NCBI RefSeq assembly: GCF_021278985.1
Contig: NZ_CP082833.1
Location: 2,914,001 to 2,978,000 of the forward strand
Direction of reading: 5' to 3'
Source of the DNA: Citrobacter rodentium NBRC 105723 = DSM 16636
Lineage (GTDB): Bacteria > Pseudomonadota > Gammaproteobacteria > Enterobacterales > Enterobacteriaceae
Length of the DNA: 64,000 nt
Made by a program: the position numbers and the translations under genes. This document shows positions 30,659 through 39,390 of the stretch, piece after piece; the first letter of the stretch is position 1, and each line of letters opens with the position of its first letter. The notes under the pieces are model-generated. The model was given only the letters and a program-made list of their open reading frames with translations. It was not told where the DNA came from and did no database searches.

Positions 30659-32458
30659 ATGAAGAACATAAGAAATTTCTCCATTATTGCTCACATCGAC
30701 CACGGTAAATCGACGCTGTCTGACCGTATTATCCAGATCTGCGGTGGCCTGTCTGACCGGGAAATGGAAGCGCAGGTTCTCGACTCGATGGATCTGGAGC
30801 GTGAGCGCGGTATTACCATTAAAGCGCAGAGCGTAACGCTCGACTACAAAGCCTCTGATGGTGAAACATACCAGCTTAACTTTATCGACACGCCGGGCCA
30901 CGTCGACTTCTCCTATGAGGTTTCCCGTTCGCTCGCCGCCTGTGAAGGCGCGCTGCTGGTAGTGGATGCCGGGCAGGGCGTGGAAGCGCAGACCCTGGCG
31001 AACTGCTACACCGCGATGGAAATGGATCTCGAGGTGGTGCCGGTTCTCAACAAAATTGACCTGCCAGCCGCCGATCCTGAGCGCGTGGCCGAAGAAATTG
31101 AAGACATTGTCGGCATTGACGCCACCGACGCCGTGCGTTGCTCGGCGAAAACGGGCGTCGGCGTTACCGACGTGCTGGAGCGTCTGGTGCGCGATATTCC
31201 GCCGCCGGAAGGCGATCCGGAAGGCCCGCTGCAGGCGCTGATTATCGACTCCTGGTTTGATAACTATCTCGGCGTCGTGTCGCTGGTGCGTATTAAAAAC
31301 GGCACCATGCGTAAAGGCGACAAAGTGAAGGTAATGAGTACCGGCCAGACCTATAACGCCGATCGTCTGGGCATCTTCACGCCGAAGCAGGTTGACCGTA
31401 GCGAGCTGAAATGCGGCGAGGTCGGCTGGCTGGTTTGCGCCATCAAAGACATCCACGGCGCGCCGGTGGGCGATACCTTAACGCTGGCCCGTAACCCGGC
31501 GGAAAAAGCGCTGCCGGGCTTTAAAAAGGTGAAACCGCAGGTTTACGCCGGTCTGTTCCCGGTCAGCTCCGACGACTATGAAGGCTTTCGTGACGCGCTT
31601 GGCAAACTGAGCCTGAACGACGCCTCCCTGTTTTATGAGCCGGAAAGTTCATCCGCGCTGGGCTTTGGTTTCCGCTGTGGCTTCCTGGGGCTGCTGCACA
31701 TGGAGATCATTCAGGAGCGTCTGGAGCGCGAATACGACCTGGATCTGATCACCACCGCGCCGACCGTGGTTTACGAAGTGGAAACCACGGCTAAAGAGGT
31801 GATTTACGTCGACAGTCCGTCCAAGCTGCCGCCGCTGAATAACATCTATGAACTGCGCGAGCCGATCGCCGAGTGCCATATGCTGCTGCCGCAGGCTTAT
31901 CTGGGCAACGTCATCACCCTGTGCGTAGAGAAGCGCGGCGTGCAGACCAACATGGTCTACCACGGTAACCAGGTGGCGCTGACCTATGAAATCCCGATGG
32001 CGGAAGTAGTGCTTGACTTCTTCGACCGTCTGAAATCCACCTCGCGCGGCTATGCGTCGCTGGATTACAACTTTAAACGTTTCCAGGCTTCCGACATGGT
32101 GCGTGTTGATGTATTGATCAACAACGAACGCGTCGACGCGCTGGCGCTGATCACTCACCGCGGCAACTCTCAGAGTCGTGGTCGTGAGCTGGTGGAGAAG
32201 ATGAAGGAGCTGATCCCGCGCCAGCAGTTCGACATCGCGATTCAGGCAGCCATCGGCACGCACATTATTGCGCGCTCCACCGTGAAGCAACTGCGTAAAA
32301 ACGTGCTGGCGAAGTGCTATGGTGGCGATATCAGCCGTAAGAAAAAGCTGCTGCAGAAGCAGAAAGAAGGTAAGAAGCGTATGAAGCAGATCGGTAACGT
32401 CGAGCTGCCTCAGGAAGCGTTCCTCGCCATTCTGCATGTCGGTAAAGACAGCAAATAA
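30659..32458 (+). CDS. lepA: Elongation factor 4 (LepA)
   Basis: LepA is a ribosomal GTPase related to EF-G, implicated in translation under stress and in 30S maturation. The 599-residue protein has the P-loop AHIDHGKST, G3 DTPGH, G4 NKIDLP, domains II and III, the EF-G-like domain V, and the LepA-specific basic C-terminal domain (GNSQSRGRELVEKMKEL to the end). The ATG at 30659 gives MKNIRNFSIIAHIDHG as in E. coli. It is followed 16 bases later by lepB, forming the lepAB operon. Confidence 0.98.
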   Translation: MKNIRNFSIIAHIDHGKSTLSDRIIQICGGLSDREMEAQVLDSMDLERERGITIKAQSVTLDYKASDGETYQLNFIDTPGHVDFSYEVSRSLAACEGALLVVDAGQGVEAQTLANCYTAMEMDLEVVPVLNKIDLPAADPERVAEEIEDIVGIDATDAVRCSAKTGVGVTDVLERLVRDIPPPEGDPEGPLQALIIDSWFDNYLGVVSLVRIKNGTMRKGDKVKVMSTGQTYNADRLGIFTPKQVDRSELKCGEVGWLVCAIKDIHGAPVGDTLTLARNPAEKALPGFKKVKPQVYAGLFPVSSDDYEGFRDALGKLSLNDASLFYEPESSSALGFGFRCGFLGLLHMEIIQERLEREYDLDLITTAPTVVYEVETTAKEVIYVDSPSKLPPLNNIYELREPIAECHMLLPQAYLGNVITLCVEKRGVQTNMVYHGNQVALTYEIPMAEVVLDFFDRLKSTSRGYASLDYNFKRFQASDMVRVDVLINNERVDALALITHRGNSQSRGRELVEKMKELIPRQQFDIAIQAAIGTHIIARSTVKQLRKNVLAKCYGGDISRKKKLLQKQKEGKKRMKQIGNVELPQEAFLAILHVGKDSK

Positions 32459-32474
32459 TCCTTAAGGAGTTGGC

Positions 32475-33449
32475 ATGGCGAATATGTTTGCCCTGGTTCT
32501 GGTGATTGCCACACTGGTAACGGGCGTTTTATGGTGCGTCGATAAATTCTTTTTCGCGCCCAAACGTCGGGAACGTCAGGCGGCGGCGCAGGCTGCGACC
32601 GGCGATTCGCTGGATAACGCCACGCTGAAAAAAGTGGCGCCGAAAGCGGGCTGGCTGGAAACCGGCGCGTCGGTATTTCCGGTGCTGGCGATTGTGCTGG
32701 TGGTGCGTTCGTTCATTTACGAGCCTTTCCAGATCCCGTCAGGTTCGATGATGCCGACGCTGTTAATCGGCGATTTTATCCTGGTGGAGAAATTCGCCTA
32801 CGGGATTAAAGATCCGATCTACCAGAAAACCCTGATTGAAACCGGACACCCGAAACGCGGCGATATTGTGGTCTTTAAATATCCGGACGAGCCGAAGCTG
32901 GACTACATCAAGCGGGCCGTTGGACTGCCGGGCGATAAAGTGACTTACGATCCGATCGCCAAAGAGGTCACCATTCAGCCGGGATGCCGCTCTGGTCAGG
33001 CGTGCGGCAACGCGCTGCCGGTCACCTATAGCGACGTTGAGCCGAGCGATTTCGTGCAGACCTTCAAGCGGCGTAACGGCGGCGAGGCCAGCAGCGGCTT
33101 TTTCGAGGTGCCGCAGAACGAAACCAAAGAGAACGGCATTCGTCTTGCCGAGCGTAAAGAGACGCTTGGCGAGGTAACGCACCGCATTCTGACCGTGCCG
33201 ATTGCCCAGGATCAGGTGGGGATGTATTACCGTCAGCCGGGGCAACAGCTGGCAACGTGGATCGTCCCGCCGGGACACTACTTCATGATGGGCGACAACC
33301 GCGATAACAGCGCCGACAGCCGTTACTGGGGATTCGTACCGGAAGCGAACCTGGTAGGTAAAGCGACCGCTATCTGGATGAGCTTCGATAAGCAGGAAGG
33401 TGAATGGCCGACCGGCGTTCGCCTGAGCCGCATTGGCGGTATCCATTAA
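32475..33449 (+). CDS. lepB: Signal peptidase I
   Basis: LepB removes signal peptides from exported proteins at the periplasmic face of the inner membrane. The 324-residue protein has two N-terminal membrane helices (residues 4-22 and about 62-79) and the Ser/Lys catalytic dyad: Ser91 in IPSGSMMPTL and the Lys of YIKRAVGLPGD. The MGDNRDNSADSRYWG box is also conserved. A clear AAGGAG precedes the ATG. Co-transcribed with lepA. Length equals E. coli LepB. Confidence 0.98.
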   Translation: MANMFALVLVIATLVTGVLWCVDKFFFAPKRRERQAAAQAATGDSLDNATLKKVAPKAGWLETGASVFPVLAIVLVVRSFIYEPFQIPSGSMMPTLLIGDFILVEKFAYGIKDPIYQKTLIETGHPKRGDIVVFKYPDEPKLDYIKRAVGLPGDKVTYDPIAKEVTIQPGCRSGQACGNALPVTYSDVEPSDFVQTFKRRNGGEASSGFFEVPQNETKENGIRLAERKETLGEVTHRILTVPIAQDQVGMYYRQPGQQLATWIVPPGHYFMMGDNRDNSADSRYWGFVPEANLVGKATAIWMSFDKQEGEWPTGVRLSRIGGIH

Positions 33450-33594
33450 CCGTCGTTAATCGTTCACGTTGTCGTCCTGGCGGCGGCAACGTGAATTATT
33501 TATTCGATAATTCCGTCCAGGCTAACGACATCCCCTGTCGTTGTGTATAGAATATTCCCCCGAAGTTTAAGGCTGGCGGCTGTTGGTCGCCACG

Positions 33595-33690
33595 GCACAC
33601 GAAACAGCGTTGGTTCCCCTATGTAAACGTATTGCAGCCGGTGTAACACGGCTGGCGGAATACGCTGTATATCAGGTCTGTTTCGTGTGC
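33595..33690 (+). promoter_or_regulatory. RNase III self-cleavage hairpin in the rnc leader
   Basis: Perfect 13-bp arms GCACACGAAACAG (33595-33607) and CTGTTTCGTGTGC (33678-33690) enclose an inner stem CGTATT/AATACG (33628-33633 with 33659-33664). E. coli rnc mRNA carries a similar leader stem-loop that RNase III cuts, which destabilises its own message. The whole lepB-rnc gap (33450-33723) otherwise holds no gene. Confidence 0.8.
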
Positions 33691-33723
33691 TGAATTGTTG
33701 ACGCATTTATTTATTGGTATCGC

Positions 33724-34404
33724 ATGAACCCCATCGTAATTAATCGGCTTCAACGGAAGCTGGGCTACACTTTTACTCATCAGGAGTTGTTGCAGCAGGC
33801 ATTAACCCACCGCAGTGCCAGCAGCAAACATAACGAGCGTTTAGAGTTTCTTGGCGACTCAATTTTAAGTTTCGTGATTGCGAATGCGCTGTATCACCGT
33901 TTTCCGCGCGTGGATGAAGGGGATATGAGCCGTATGCGCGCGACGCTGGTGCGGGGGAATACCCTGGCGGAGCTGGCCCGTGAATTCGATCTGGGCGAAT
34001 GTCTGCGCCTGGGACCGGGTGAACTGAAAAGCGGCGGCTACCGTCGTGAGTCTATCCTGGCCGATACCGTAGAAGCGTTAATTGGCGGGGTCTTCCTCGA
34101 CAGCGACATTCAGACCGTTGAAAAGCTGATCCTCAACTGGTATCAGACCCGTCTGGATGAAATCAGTCCGGGCGATAAGCAAAAAGATCCTAAAACGCGT
34201 TTACAGGAATATTTGCAGGGTCGCCACCTGCCGCTGCCGTCGTATCTGGTGGTGCAGGTTCGTGGCGAAGCGCACGATCAGGAATTTACTATCCACTGCC
34301 AGGTCAGCGGCCTGAGTGAACCGGTGGTTGGCACAGGTTCGAGCCGTCGTAAGGCGGAGCAGGCTGCCGCCGAACAGGCGCTGAAAAAACTGGAGCTGGA
34401 ATGA
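33724..34404 (+). CDS. rnc: Ribonuclease III
   Basis: RNase III cuts double-stranded RNA: it separates 16S and 23S precursors, excises intervening sequences and processes many mRNAs. The 226-residue protein carries the signature ERLEFLGDSIL with the catalytic acidic residues, a second acidic site in DTVEALIGGVFLDS, and a C-terminal dsRNA-binding domain (about 155-225: DPKTRLQEYLQGRHLPLPSYLVV). It overlaps era by four bases (ATGA). The 23S gene in this same window carries an IVS expected to be its substrate. Confidence 0.98.
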   Translation: MNPIVINRLQRKLGYTFTHQELLQQALTHRSASSKHNERLEFLGDSILSFVIANALYHRFPRVDEGDMSRMRATLVRGNTLAELAREFDLGECLRLGPGELKSGGYRRESILADTVEALIGGVFLDSDIQTVEKLILNWYQTRLDEISPGDKQKDPKTRLQEYLQGRHLPLPSYLVVQVRGEAHDQEFTIHCQVSGLSEPVVGTGSSRRKAEQAAAEQALKKLELE

Positions 34405-35306
34405 GCGAAGACAAAAGCTACTGCGGATTTATCGCCATCGTCGGACGGCCGAACGTGGGTAAATCCACCCTGTTAAATAAGCTGCTCGGGCAGAAGATCT
34501 CGATCACCTCCCGGAAAGCGCAGACCACGCGCCACCGTATTGTCGGCATCCATACCGAAGGGGCTTATCAGGCAATCTATGTCGATACGCCGGGCCTGCA
34601 TATGGAAGAGAAGCGCGCCATCAACCGCCTGATGAACAAAGCGGCCAGCAGCTCCATCGGTGACGTTGAGCTGGTGATCTTCGTGGTTGAAGGCACGCGC
34701 TGGACGCCGGACGACGAGATGGTGCTCAACAAGCTGCGCGACGGCAAAGCGCCGGTGATCCTGGCGGTGAACAAAGTGGATAACGTGCAGGAGAAGGCCG
34801 ATCTGCTGCCGCATCTGCAGTTCCTGGCAAGCCAGATGAACTTCCTCGACATCGTGCCGATGTCCGCGGAAACCGGGATGAACGTCGATACCATCGCCGG
34901 TATCGTGCGCAAGCACCTGCCGGAAGCGGTTCACCATTTCCCGGAAGATTACATCACCGATCGTTCCCAGCGCTTTATGGCCTCCGAGATTATCCGTGAA
35001 AAGCTGATGCGCTTCCTCGGCGCGGAGCTGCCTTACTCGGTAACCGTCGAGATCGAGCGCTTCGTGTCGAACGAACGCGGCGGCTACGATATCAACGGGC
35101 TGATCCTCGTTGAGCGCGAAGGGCAGAAGAAGATGGTGATTGGCAACAAAGGGGCCAAAATCAAAACCATCGGCATCGAAGCGCGGAAAGATATGCAGGA
35201 GATGTTTGAAGCCCCGGTTCACCTTGAGCTGTGGGTGAAAGTGAAATCAGGCTGGGCCGACGACGAGCGTGCGCTGCGCAGTCTCGGTTATGTCGACGAC
35301 CTCTGA
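34401..35306 (+). CDS. era: GTPase Era
   Basis: Era is an essential GTPase that binds the 3' end of 16S rRNA during 30S assembly. The 301-residue protein has G1 GRPNVGKST, G3 DTPGL, G4 NKVD, and a C-terminal KH domain with the GxxG loop VIGNKGAKIKTIG. Length equals the E. coli protein. Translation is coupled to rnc through the ATGA overlap, and recO follows 11 bases later, giving the rnc-era-recO operon. Confidence 0.98.
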   Translation: MSEDKSYCGFIAIVGRPNVGKSTLLNKLLGQKISITSRKAQTTRHRIVGIHTEGAYQAIYVDTPGLHMEEKRAINRLMNKAASSSIGDVELVIFVVEGTRWTPDDEMVLNKLRDGKAPVILAVNKVDNVQEKADLLPHLQFLASQMNFLDIVPMSAETGMNVDTIAGIVRKHLPEAVHHFPEDYITDRSQRFMASEIIREKLMRFLGAELPYSVTVEIERFVSNERGGYDINGLILVEREGQKKMVIGNKGAKIKTIGIEARKDMQEMFEAPVHLELWVKVKSGWADDERALRSLGYVDDL

Positions 35307-35317
35307 GTTAACGCTAC

Positions 35318-36028
35318 GTGGATGGATGGCAGCGCGCGTTTGTCCTGCATAGTCGTCCGTGGAGCGAAACCAGCCTGATGCTGGACGTCTTCACGGAAGA
35401 GTCCGGCCGCGTGCGTCTGGTCGCCAAAGGCGCGCGCTCAAAACGTTCGAATCTGAAAGGCGCTCTTCAGCCTTTCACCCCTCTGCTGGTCCGTTTTGGC
35501 GGGCGCGGCGAAGTCAAAACGCTTCGCAACGCCGAAGCGGTGTCGCTGGCGCTGCCCCTGAGCGGCATCACCTTGTACAGCGGTCTGTACGTCAACGAAT
35601 TACTCGCCCGCGTGCTGGAGCACGAAACGCGATTTTCCGCGCTCTTCTTTGATTATCTGCACTGCATCCAGGCGCTGGCGGGCGTTTCCGGCACGCCGGA
35701 ACCGGTGCTGCGACGTTTCGAACTGGCGCTGCTTGGTCACCTCGGCTATGGCGTGGACTTTCTTCACTGCGCGGGCAGCGGTGAGCCGGTGGATGACACC
35801 ATGACCTACCGCTACCGTGAAGAAAAAGGATTTATCGCCAGCGTGGTAATCGATAACAGCACCTTTACCGGAAGAGAGCTGCGGGCGCTGGCGGAACGTG
35901 ACTTTCCCGATGCCGATACCCTGCGCGCCGCGAAACGCTTTACCCGCATAGCGCTGAAGCCGTATCTTGGTGGGAAACCCTTAAAGAGCCGCGAATTATT
36001 CCGGCAGTTTATGCCAAAGCGAAAATAA
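35318..36028 (+). CDS. recO: DNA repair protein RecO
   Basis: RecO works with RecF and RecR to load RecA on gapped DNA. The 236-residue protein has an N-terminal OB fold (residues 1-80, WQRAFVLHSRPWSETSLMLDVF) and a helical C-terminal domain. The start codon is GTG at 35318, giving (M)DGWQRAFV, which aligns with the E. coli start. The C-terminus ends RQFMPKRK and is about six residues shorter than E. coli RecO. It is in the rnc operon and followed by pdxJ. Confidence 0.96.
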   Translation: MDGWQRAFVLHSRPWSETSLMLDVFTEESGRVRLVAKGARSKRSNLKGALQPFTPLLVRFGGRGEVKTLRNAEAVSLALPLSGITLYSGLYVNELLARVLEHETRFSALFFDYLHCIQALAGVSGTPEPVLRRFELALLGHLGYGVDFLHCAGSGEPVDDTMTYRYREEKGFIASVVIDNSTFTGRELRALAERDFPDADTLRAAKRFTRIALKPYLGGKPLKSRELFRQFMPKRK

Positions 36029-36044
36029 AAAAACGAGGATTGTC

Positions 36045-36776
36045 ATGGCTGAATTACTGTTAGGCGTCAACATTGACCATATTGCCACGTTACGCAATGC
36101 CCGCGGTACGGCTTATCCGGACCCGGTGCAGGCGGCGTTTATTGCCGAACAGGCGGGCGCGGATGGTATTACCGTCCACCTGCGCGAAGATCGCCGCCAT
36201 ATCACCGATCGCGATGTCCGTATTCTGCGTCAGACGCTGGATACCCGAATGAACCTGGAGATGGCGGTCACGGAAGAGATGCTGGCGATTGCCGTCGAGA
36301 CTCAGCCGCATTTCTGCTGTCTGGTGCCGGAGAAGCGTCAGGAAGTGACGACTGAAGGCGGCCTCGACGTGGCCGGACAGCGTGACAAAATGCGCGACGC
36401 CTGCAAACGACTGGCGGATGCCGGGATCCTCGTATCGCTGTTCATCGACGCGGACGAAGCGCAGATCAAAGCGGCTGCTGAAGTGGGCGCGCCGTATATT
36501 GAAATCCATACCGGCTGTTACGCCGATGCGCAGACTGACGCTGAACAGGCGCAGGAGCTGGCGCGCATCGCCAGGGCCGCGACCTTTGCCGCCAGCCTCG
36601 GCCTGAAGGTCAACGCCGGTCACGGGCTGACCTACCACAATGTGAAAGCCATCGCCGCGCTGCCGGAGATGCATGAACTGAATATCGGCCATGCGATTAT
36701 CGGGCGCGCGGTGATGAGCGGTCTGAAAGAGGCGGTGGCCGAAATGAAGCGCCTGATGCTGGAAGCGCGCGGCTAA
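36045..36776 (+). CDS. pdxJ: Pyridoxine 5'-phosphate synthase
   Basis: PdxJ condenses 1-deoxyxylulose 5-phosphate with 3-amino-2-oxopropyl phosphate to make pyridoxine 5'-phosphate, the ring-forming step of vitamin B6 synthesis. The 243-residue TIM barrel begins MAELLLGVNIDHIATLRNARG with the N-terminal His/Asp active-site segment, and continues with HLREDRRHI, NLEMAVTEEM and the C-terminal phosphate site ELNIGHAIIGRAVMSGL. An ACGAGGA ribosome site precedes the ATG. Its TAA overlaps the acpS ATG. Confidence 0.98.
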   Translation: MAELLLGVNIDHIATLRNARGTAYPDPVQAAFIAEQAGADGITVHLREDRRHITDRDVRILRQTLDTRMNLEMAVTEEMLAIAVETQPHFCCLVPEKRQEVTTEGGLDVAGQRDKMRDACKRLADAGILVSLFIDADEAQIKAAAEVGAPYIEIHTGCYADAQTDAEQAQELARIARAATFAASLGLKVNAGHGLTYHNVKAIAALPEMHELNIGHAIIGRAVMSGLKEAVAEMKRLMLEARG

Positions 36777-37156
36777 TGGCGATCCTCGGTTTAGGCACCG
36801 ATATTGTGGAGATTAGCCGCATTGAGGCGGTGATCTCCCGCTCCGGCGACCGCCTGGCCAGACGGGTGCTCAGCGACAACGAGTGGGCGATCTGGCAGAC
36901 GCACCAGCAGCCGGTGCGTTTTCTCGCCAAGCGCTTTGCGGTCAAAGAGGCGGCGGCGAAAGCGTTCGGCACCGGTATCCGCAATGGCCTGGCGTTTAAT
37001 CAGTTTGAAGTGTTTAACGATGAGCTGGGGAAACCGCGTCTGCGACTGTGGGGCGAAGCCTTAGCGCTGGCGGAAACGCTGGGCGTGGCGCATATGCATG
37101 TCACGCTTGCCGACGAACGTCATTACGCCTGCGCTACGGTCATTATCGAGAGTTAA
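36776..37156 (+). CDS. acpS: Holo-[acyl-carrier-protein] synthase
   Basis: AcpS transfers phosphopantetheine from CoA to apo-ACP, activating it for fatty-acid synthesis. The 126-residue protein has the two family motifs: GLGTDIVEISRIE with the Mg-binding Asp, and FLAKRFAVKEAAAKAFGTG with Glu and Lys at the active site. It overlaps pdxJ by one base (TAATG), so translation is coupled. It closes the rnc-era-recO-pdxJ-acpS run. Confidence 0.98.
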   Translation: MAILGLGTDIVEISRIEAVISRSGDRLARRVLSDNEWAIWQTHQQPVRFLAKRFAVKEAAAKAFGTGIRNGLAFNQFEVFNDELGKPRLRLWGEALALAETLGVAHMHVTLADERHYACATVIIES

Positions 37157-37159
37157 ACT

Positions 37160-37203
37160 TGGCGCCATCCGGCATAATACCTTGCCTGATGGCGCGACGC
37201 GGG
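37160..37203. repeat. REP-like sequence between acpS and yfhL
   Basis: GGCGCCATCCGGC (37162 onward) and GCCTGATGGCGCGACGCGGG are parts of REP-type palindromes lying between the convergent acpS and yfhL stops. They probably limit read-through. The match is partial. Confidence 0.55.
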
Positions 37204-37464
37204 TTACAGCTTATCGGCGTGGTGCATCAGCACAAACTTATCCCACAGCTGTTCTTCCGTTTCGACACGGGCCGGATCGCGCACAATGGTATTAGGGATC
37301 GGGCACACCTTCTGGCAGGTGGCCGTTTCGTAATGACCCACGCACTCGGTGCATTTGTCGCTGTTAATCTCATAAATGCTCTCACCCATTGAAATCGCCT
37401 CGTTCGGGCATTCAGGCTCGCACATATCGCAATTAATGCATTTTTTGGTGATTAACAGGGCCAT
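37204..37464 (-). CDS. yfhL: 2x[4Fe-4S] ferredoxin YfhL
   Basis: An 86-residue Alvin-type ferredoxin. Cluster motifs are CINCDMCEPECP and, after an insertion, CTECVGHYETATCQKVCP. The six-to-eight residue insertion between Cys residues of the second motif and the C-terminal helix are marks of this subfamily. It carries electrons in the cytoplasm; partners are not certain. It is convergent with acpS. Confidence 0.95.
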   Translation of the reverse strand: MALLITKKCINCDMCEPECPNEAISMGESIYEINSDKCTECVGHYETATCQKVCPIPNTIVRDPARVETEEQLWDKFVLMHHADKL

Positions 37465-37519
37465 CAGGAAACTCTCATAACATCACAAACCGGGCGGGCA
37501 TTATACGCGCATTCTTTGC

Positions 37520-38368
37520 TCAGACCAGTTTTTTTACCAGCGCCTCACTGTGGCGAATTCGCTCCGGCGCATGTTCCAGATCCTGCTGTACCAGCGCCAT
37601 AAACAGCAGATCCGTCAGCAGGGTCTGCGCGTGGCTGGAAGAGATAGCGGCGCTGCGCGTGGCCTGTTCTTCCGCAATGGTGTACAGGCAGTGGCTGGCG
37701 CGCTGTTGTAGTCCGTTGGGCGTGAAACCGGTAATGGCGAGGATCCGGGCGCCGACGCGAAGCGTTTCGTCCGCGGCCAGATTCAGCTCGCGGCGCTCGC
37801 CGCTGTAGGAGATGGCGAGCAGCAGGTCGTCCGGCGTCAGCGCCTGTACCGTCGCCAGAAGCGCATGCATATCGCGCTCGACGGTGGCGTTAACGCCAAT
37901 CTTCAGCAGTTTCCAGGCAAAATTCTGCGCCACCAGCCCCGATGCGCCAATGCCGGTTAACACAATGCGACGGGCGCTGCGTAGCAGCGTCACGCTTTCC
38001 GTCAGCTTTTCTTCGCTATTAACGTCGAGGGTGGCGTGCATGGCCGCCACATTCTCTTGGATCAGCTTTTCGCCGACCAGCCGCAGGGGATCGTCGCCGC
38101 GGATCTGGTTATGTACCGGCACCGAGTGCGGCGCAGGCGCGCTTGCCAGCGCTTCGCTAAGCGCCAGCTTCAGCGCCGGAAAGCCTTTATAACCGAGCTT
38201 TTGCGCGAACTTCACCACGCTGGACTGGCTCACGCCCGCCGCCTCCGCCAGCTGCTGGGAGCTGAGGTGCCTGGCGGCGTCCGGCTGCGTCAGCAGATAA
38301 TCCGCCAGTCGCCTGTCGCTCTGGGCGAATCCCGGATATCGCTGACGAATATGCGTTAAACAGTTCAT
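37520..38368 (-). CDS. yfhH: RpiR/MurR-family transcriptional regulator YfhH
   Basis: A 282-residue regulator with an N-terminal RpiR-type helix-turn-helix (HLSSQQLAEAAGVSQSSVVKFAQKLGYKGF, residues about 36-65) and a C-terminal SIS sugar-phosphate domain (about 120-255: VLTGIGASGLVAQNFAWKL, LLLAISYSGERRE). The SIS domain should bind a phosphosugar effector. ATG 38368 (MNCLTHIRQRYPG) is the E. coli start; 25 further in-frame codons upstream are not conserved. It is divergent from murQ and the PTS gene, which makes N-acetylmuramic acid 6-phosphate or a related ester a likely effector. In E. coli yfhH has no murQ beside it. Confidence 0.9.
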   Translation of the reverse strand: MNCLTHIRQRYPGFAQSDRRLADYLLTQPDAARHLSSQQLAEAAGVSQSSVVKFAQKLGYKGFPALKLALSEALASAPAPHSVPVHNQIRGDDPLRLVGEKLIQENVAAMHATLDVNSEEKLTESVTLLRSARRIVLTGIGASGLVAQNFAWKLLKIGVNATVERDMHALLATVQALTPDDLLLAISYSGERRELNLAADETLRVGARILAITGFTPNGLQQRASHCLYTIAEEQATRSAAISSSHAQTLLTDLLFMALVQQDLEHAPERIRHSEALVKKLV

Positions 38369-38427
38369 GGCTTCCCCCGACAAAAACGTGATGGCGACAG
38401 CAAAAAGACATTTTCTCTCGCCGGTAT

Positions 38428-38472
38428 GAATATTATATTCCATCTCTGACGTTTAATATGAATTAAAAATTC
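38428..38472. promoter_or_regulatory. Paired GAAT-N5-ATTC boxes, candidate YfhH operators
   Basis: Two 13-bp inverted repeats, GAATATTATATTC (38428-38440) and GAATTAAAAATTC (38460-38472), start 32 bases apart, about three turns of the helix. The second touches the murQ ribosome site CTGAGGAG. They lie in the yfhH-murQ divergent gap. That they bind YfhH is inference from position. Confidence 0.5.
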
Positions 38473-38485
38473 CTGAGGAGCAAAT

Positions 38486-39379
38486 ATGAATCTCGGCGCT
38501 TTAGTATCGGAAACCCGTAATCCACAGACGATGGATCTTGATGCGCTATCCACGCTTGAGCTGGTCCAGCGTTTTAATCAACAGGATGCGCTGGTGGCGG
38601 AGGCGGTAAAAGCCACCTTGCCTGACGTCGCGCGCGCGGTCGATGCCGCCGCTGAAGCGTTAAAAGCCGGTGGCCGCATTATCTATATGGGCGCCGGGAC
38701 CAGCGGACGTCTTGGTGTACTGGATGCCTCCGAGTGCCCGCCGACCTTTGGCGTTCCGCACGGGCTGGTGGTGGGATTAATCGCCGGCGGTCCCGGAGCC
38801 TTGCTCAAGGCCGTCGAAGGAGCGGAAGACAACCCGCAGCTCGGTGAAGACGATCTTATCGCCCTTAACCTCAGGCCGCAGGATCTGGTGGTCGGGCTGG
38901 CCGCGTCGGGACGCACGCCGTACGTTATCGGCGGGCTGAAATATGCCCGTACATCCGGCTGCGCGACGGTGGCTGTCTCCTGTAACCCTGACTCTCCCGT
39001 CGCGCAGGAAGCGGATATCGCCATCTCGCCGGTGGTGGGCCCCGAAGCGCTCACTGGCTCAACCCGCCTGAAGTCCGGCACCGCGCAAAAGCTGGTGCTC
39101 AATATGATCTCCACGGGCGCGATGGTGAAATTCGGCAAGGTTTACCAGAACCTGATGGTCGATATGAAGGCCACCAACGTTAAGCTTATCGATCGCGCCT
39201 GCCGGATGGTGGTTGAAACTACCGGCATCGCCCGGGAAGAGGCGGAACTCCTGCTGAAGCAGACCGATTTTGACGTTAAACCCGCCATTTTAATGGCGCT
39301 GACCGGCCTTAGCGCAGATGAGGCCAGAGACAAACTTGCCGTCCACCAGGGATTCTTACGGGCGGCGTTAGCAGACTAA
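38486..39379 (+). CDS. murQ: N-acetylmuramic acid 6-phosphate etherase
   Basis: MurQ cleaves the lactyl ether of N-acetylmuramic acid 6-phosphate to GlcNAc-6-phosphate and D-lactate, part of cell-wall recycling. The 297-residue protein has one SIS domain with GGRIIYMGAGTSGRLGVLDASECPPTFG, the catalytic Glu region EGAEDN, and ASGRTPYVIGGL. The C-terminal helical segment resembles a UBA fold. It is only about half identical to E. coli MurQ, so it is a distinct type like that of Salmonella at the same place. The PTS gene follows 11 bases later, forming an operon. Confidence 0.93.
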   Translation: MNLGALVSETRNPQTMDLDALSTLELVQRFNQQDALVAEAVKATLPDVARAVDAAAEALKAGGRIIYMGAGTSGRLGVLDASECPPTFGVPHGLVVGLIAGGPGALLKAVEGAEDNPQLGEDDLIALNLRPQDLVVGLAASGRTPYVIGGLKYARTSGCATVAVSCNPDSPVAQEADIAISPVVGPEALTGSTRLKSGTAQKLVLNMISTGAMVKFGKVYQNLMVDMKATNVKLIDRACRMVVETTGIAREEAELLLKQTDFDVKPAILMALTGLSADEARDKLAVHQGFLRAALAD

Positions 39380-39390
39380 CCGAGGTAGCG

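Noticed and set aside
33500..33706. 68-codon minus-strand frame between lepB and rnc
   Set aside because: It is the complement of the rnc leader hairpin; base pairing of that leader explains the sequence better than coding does.
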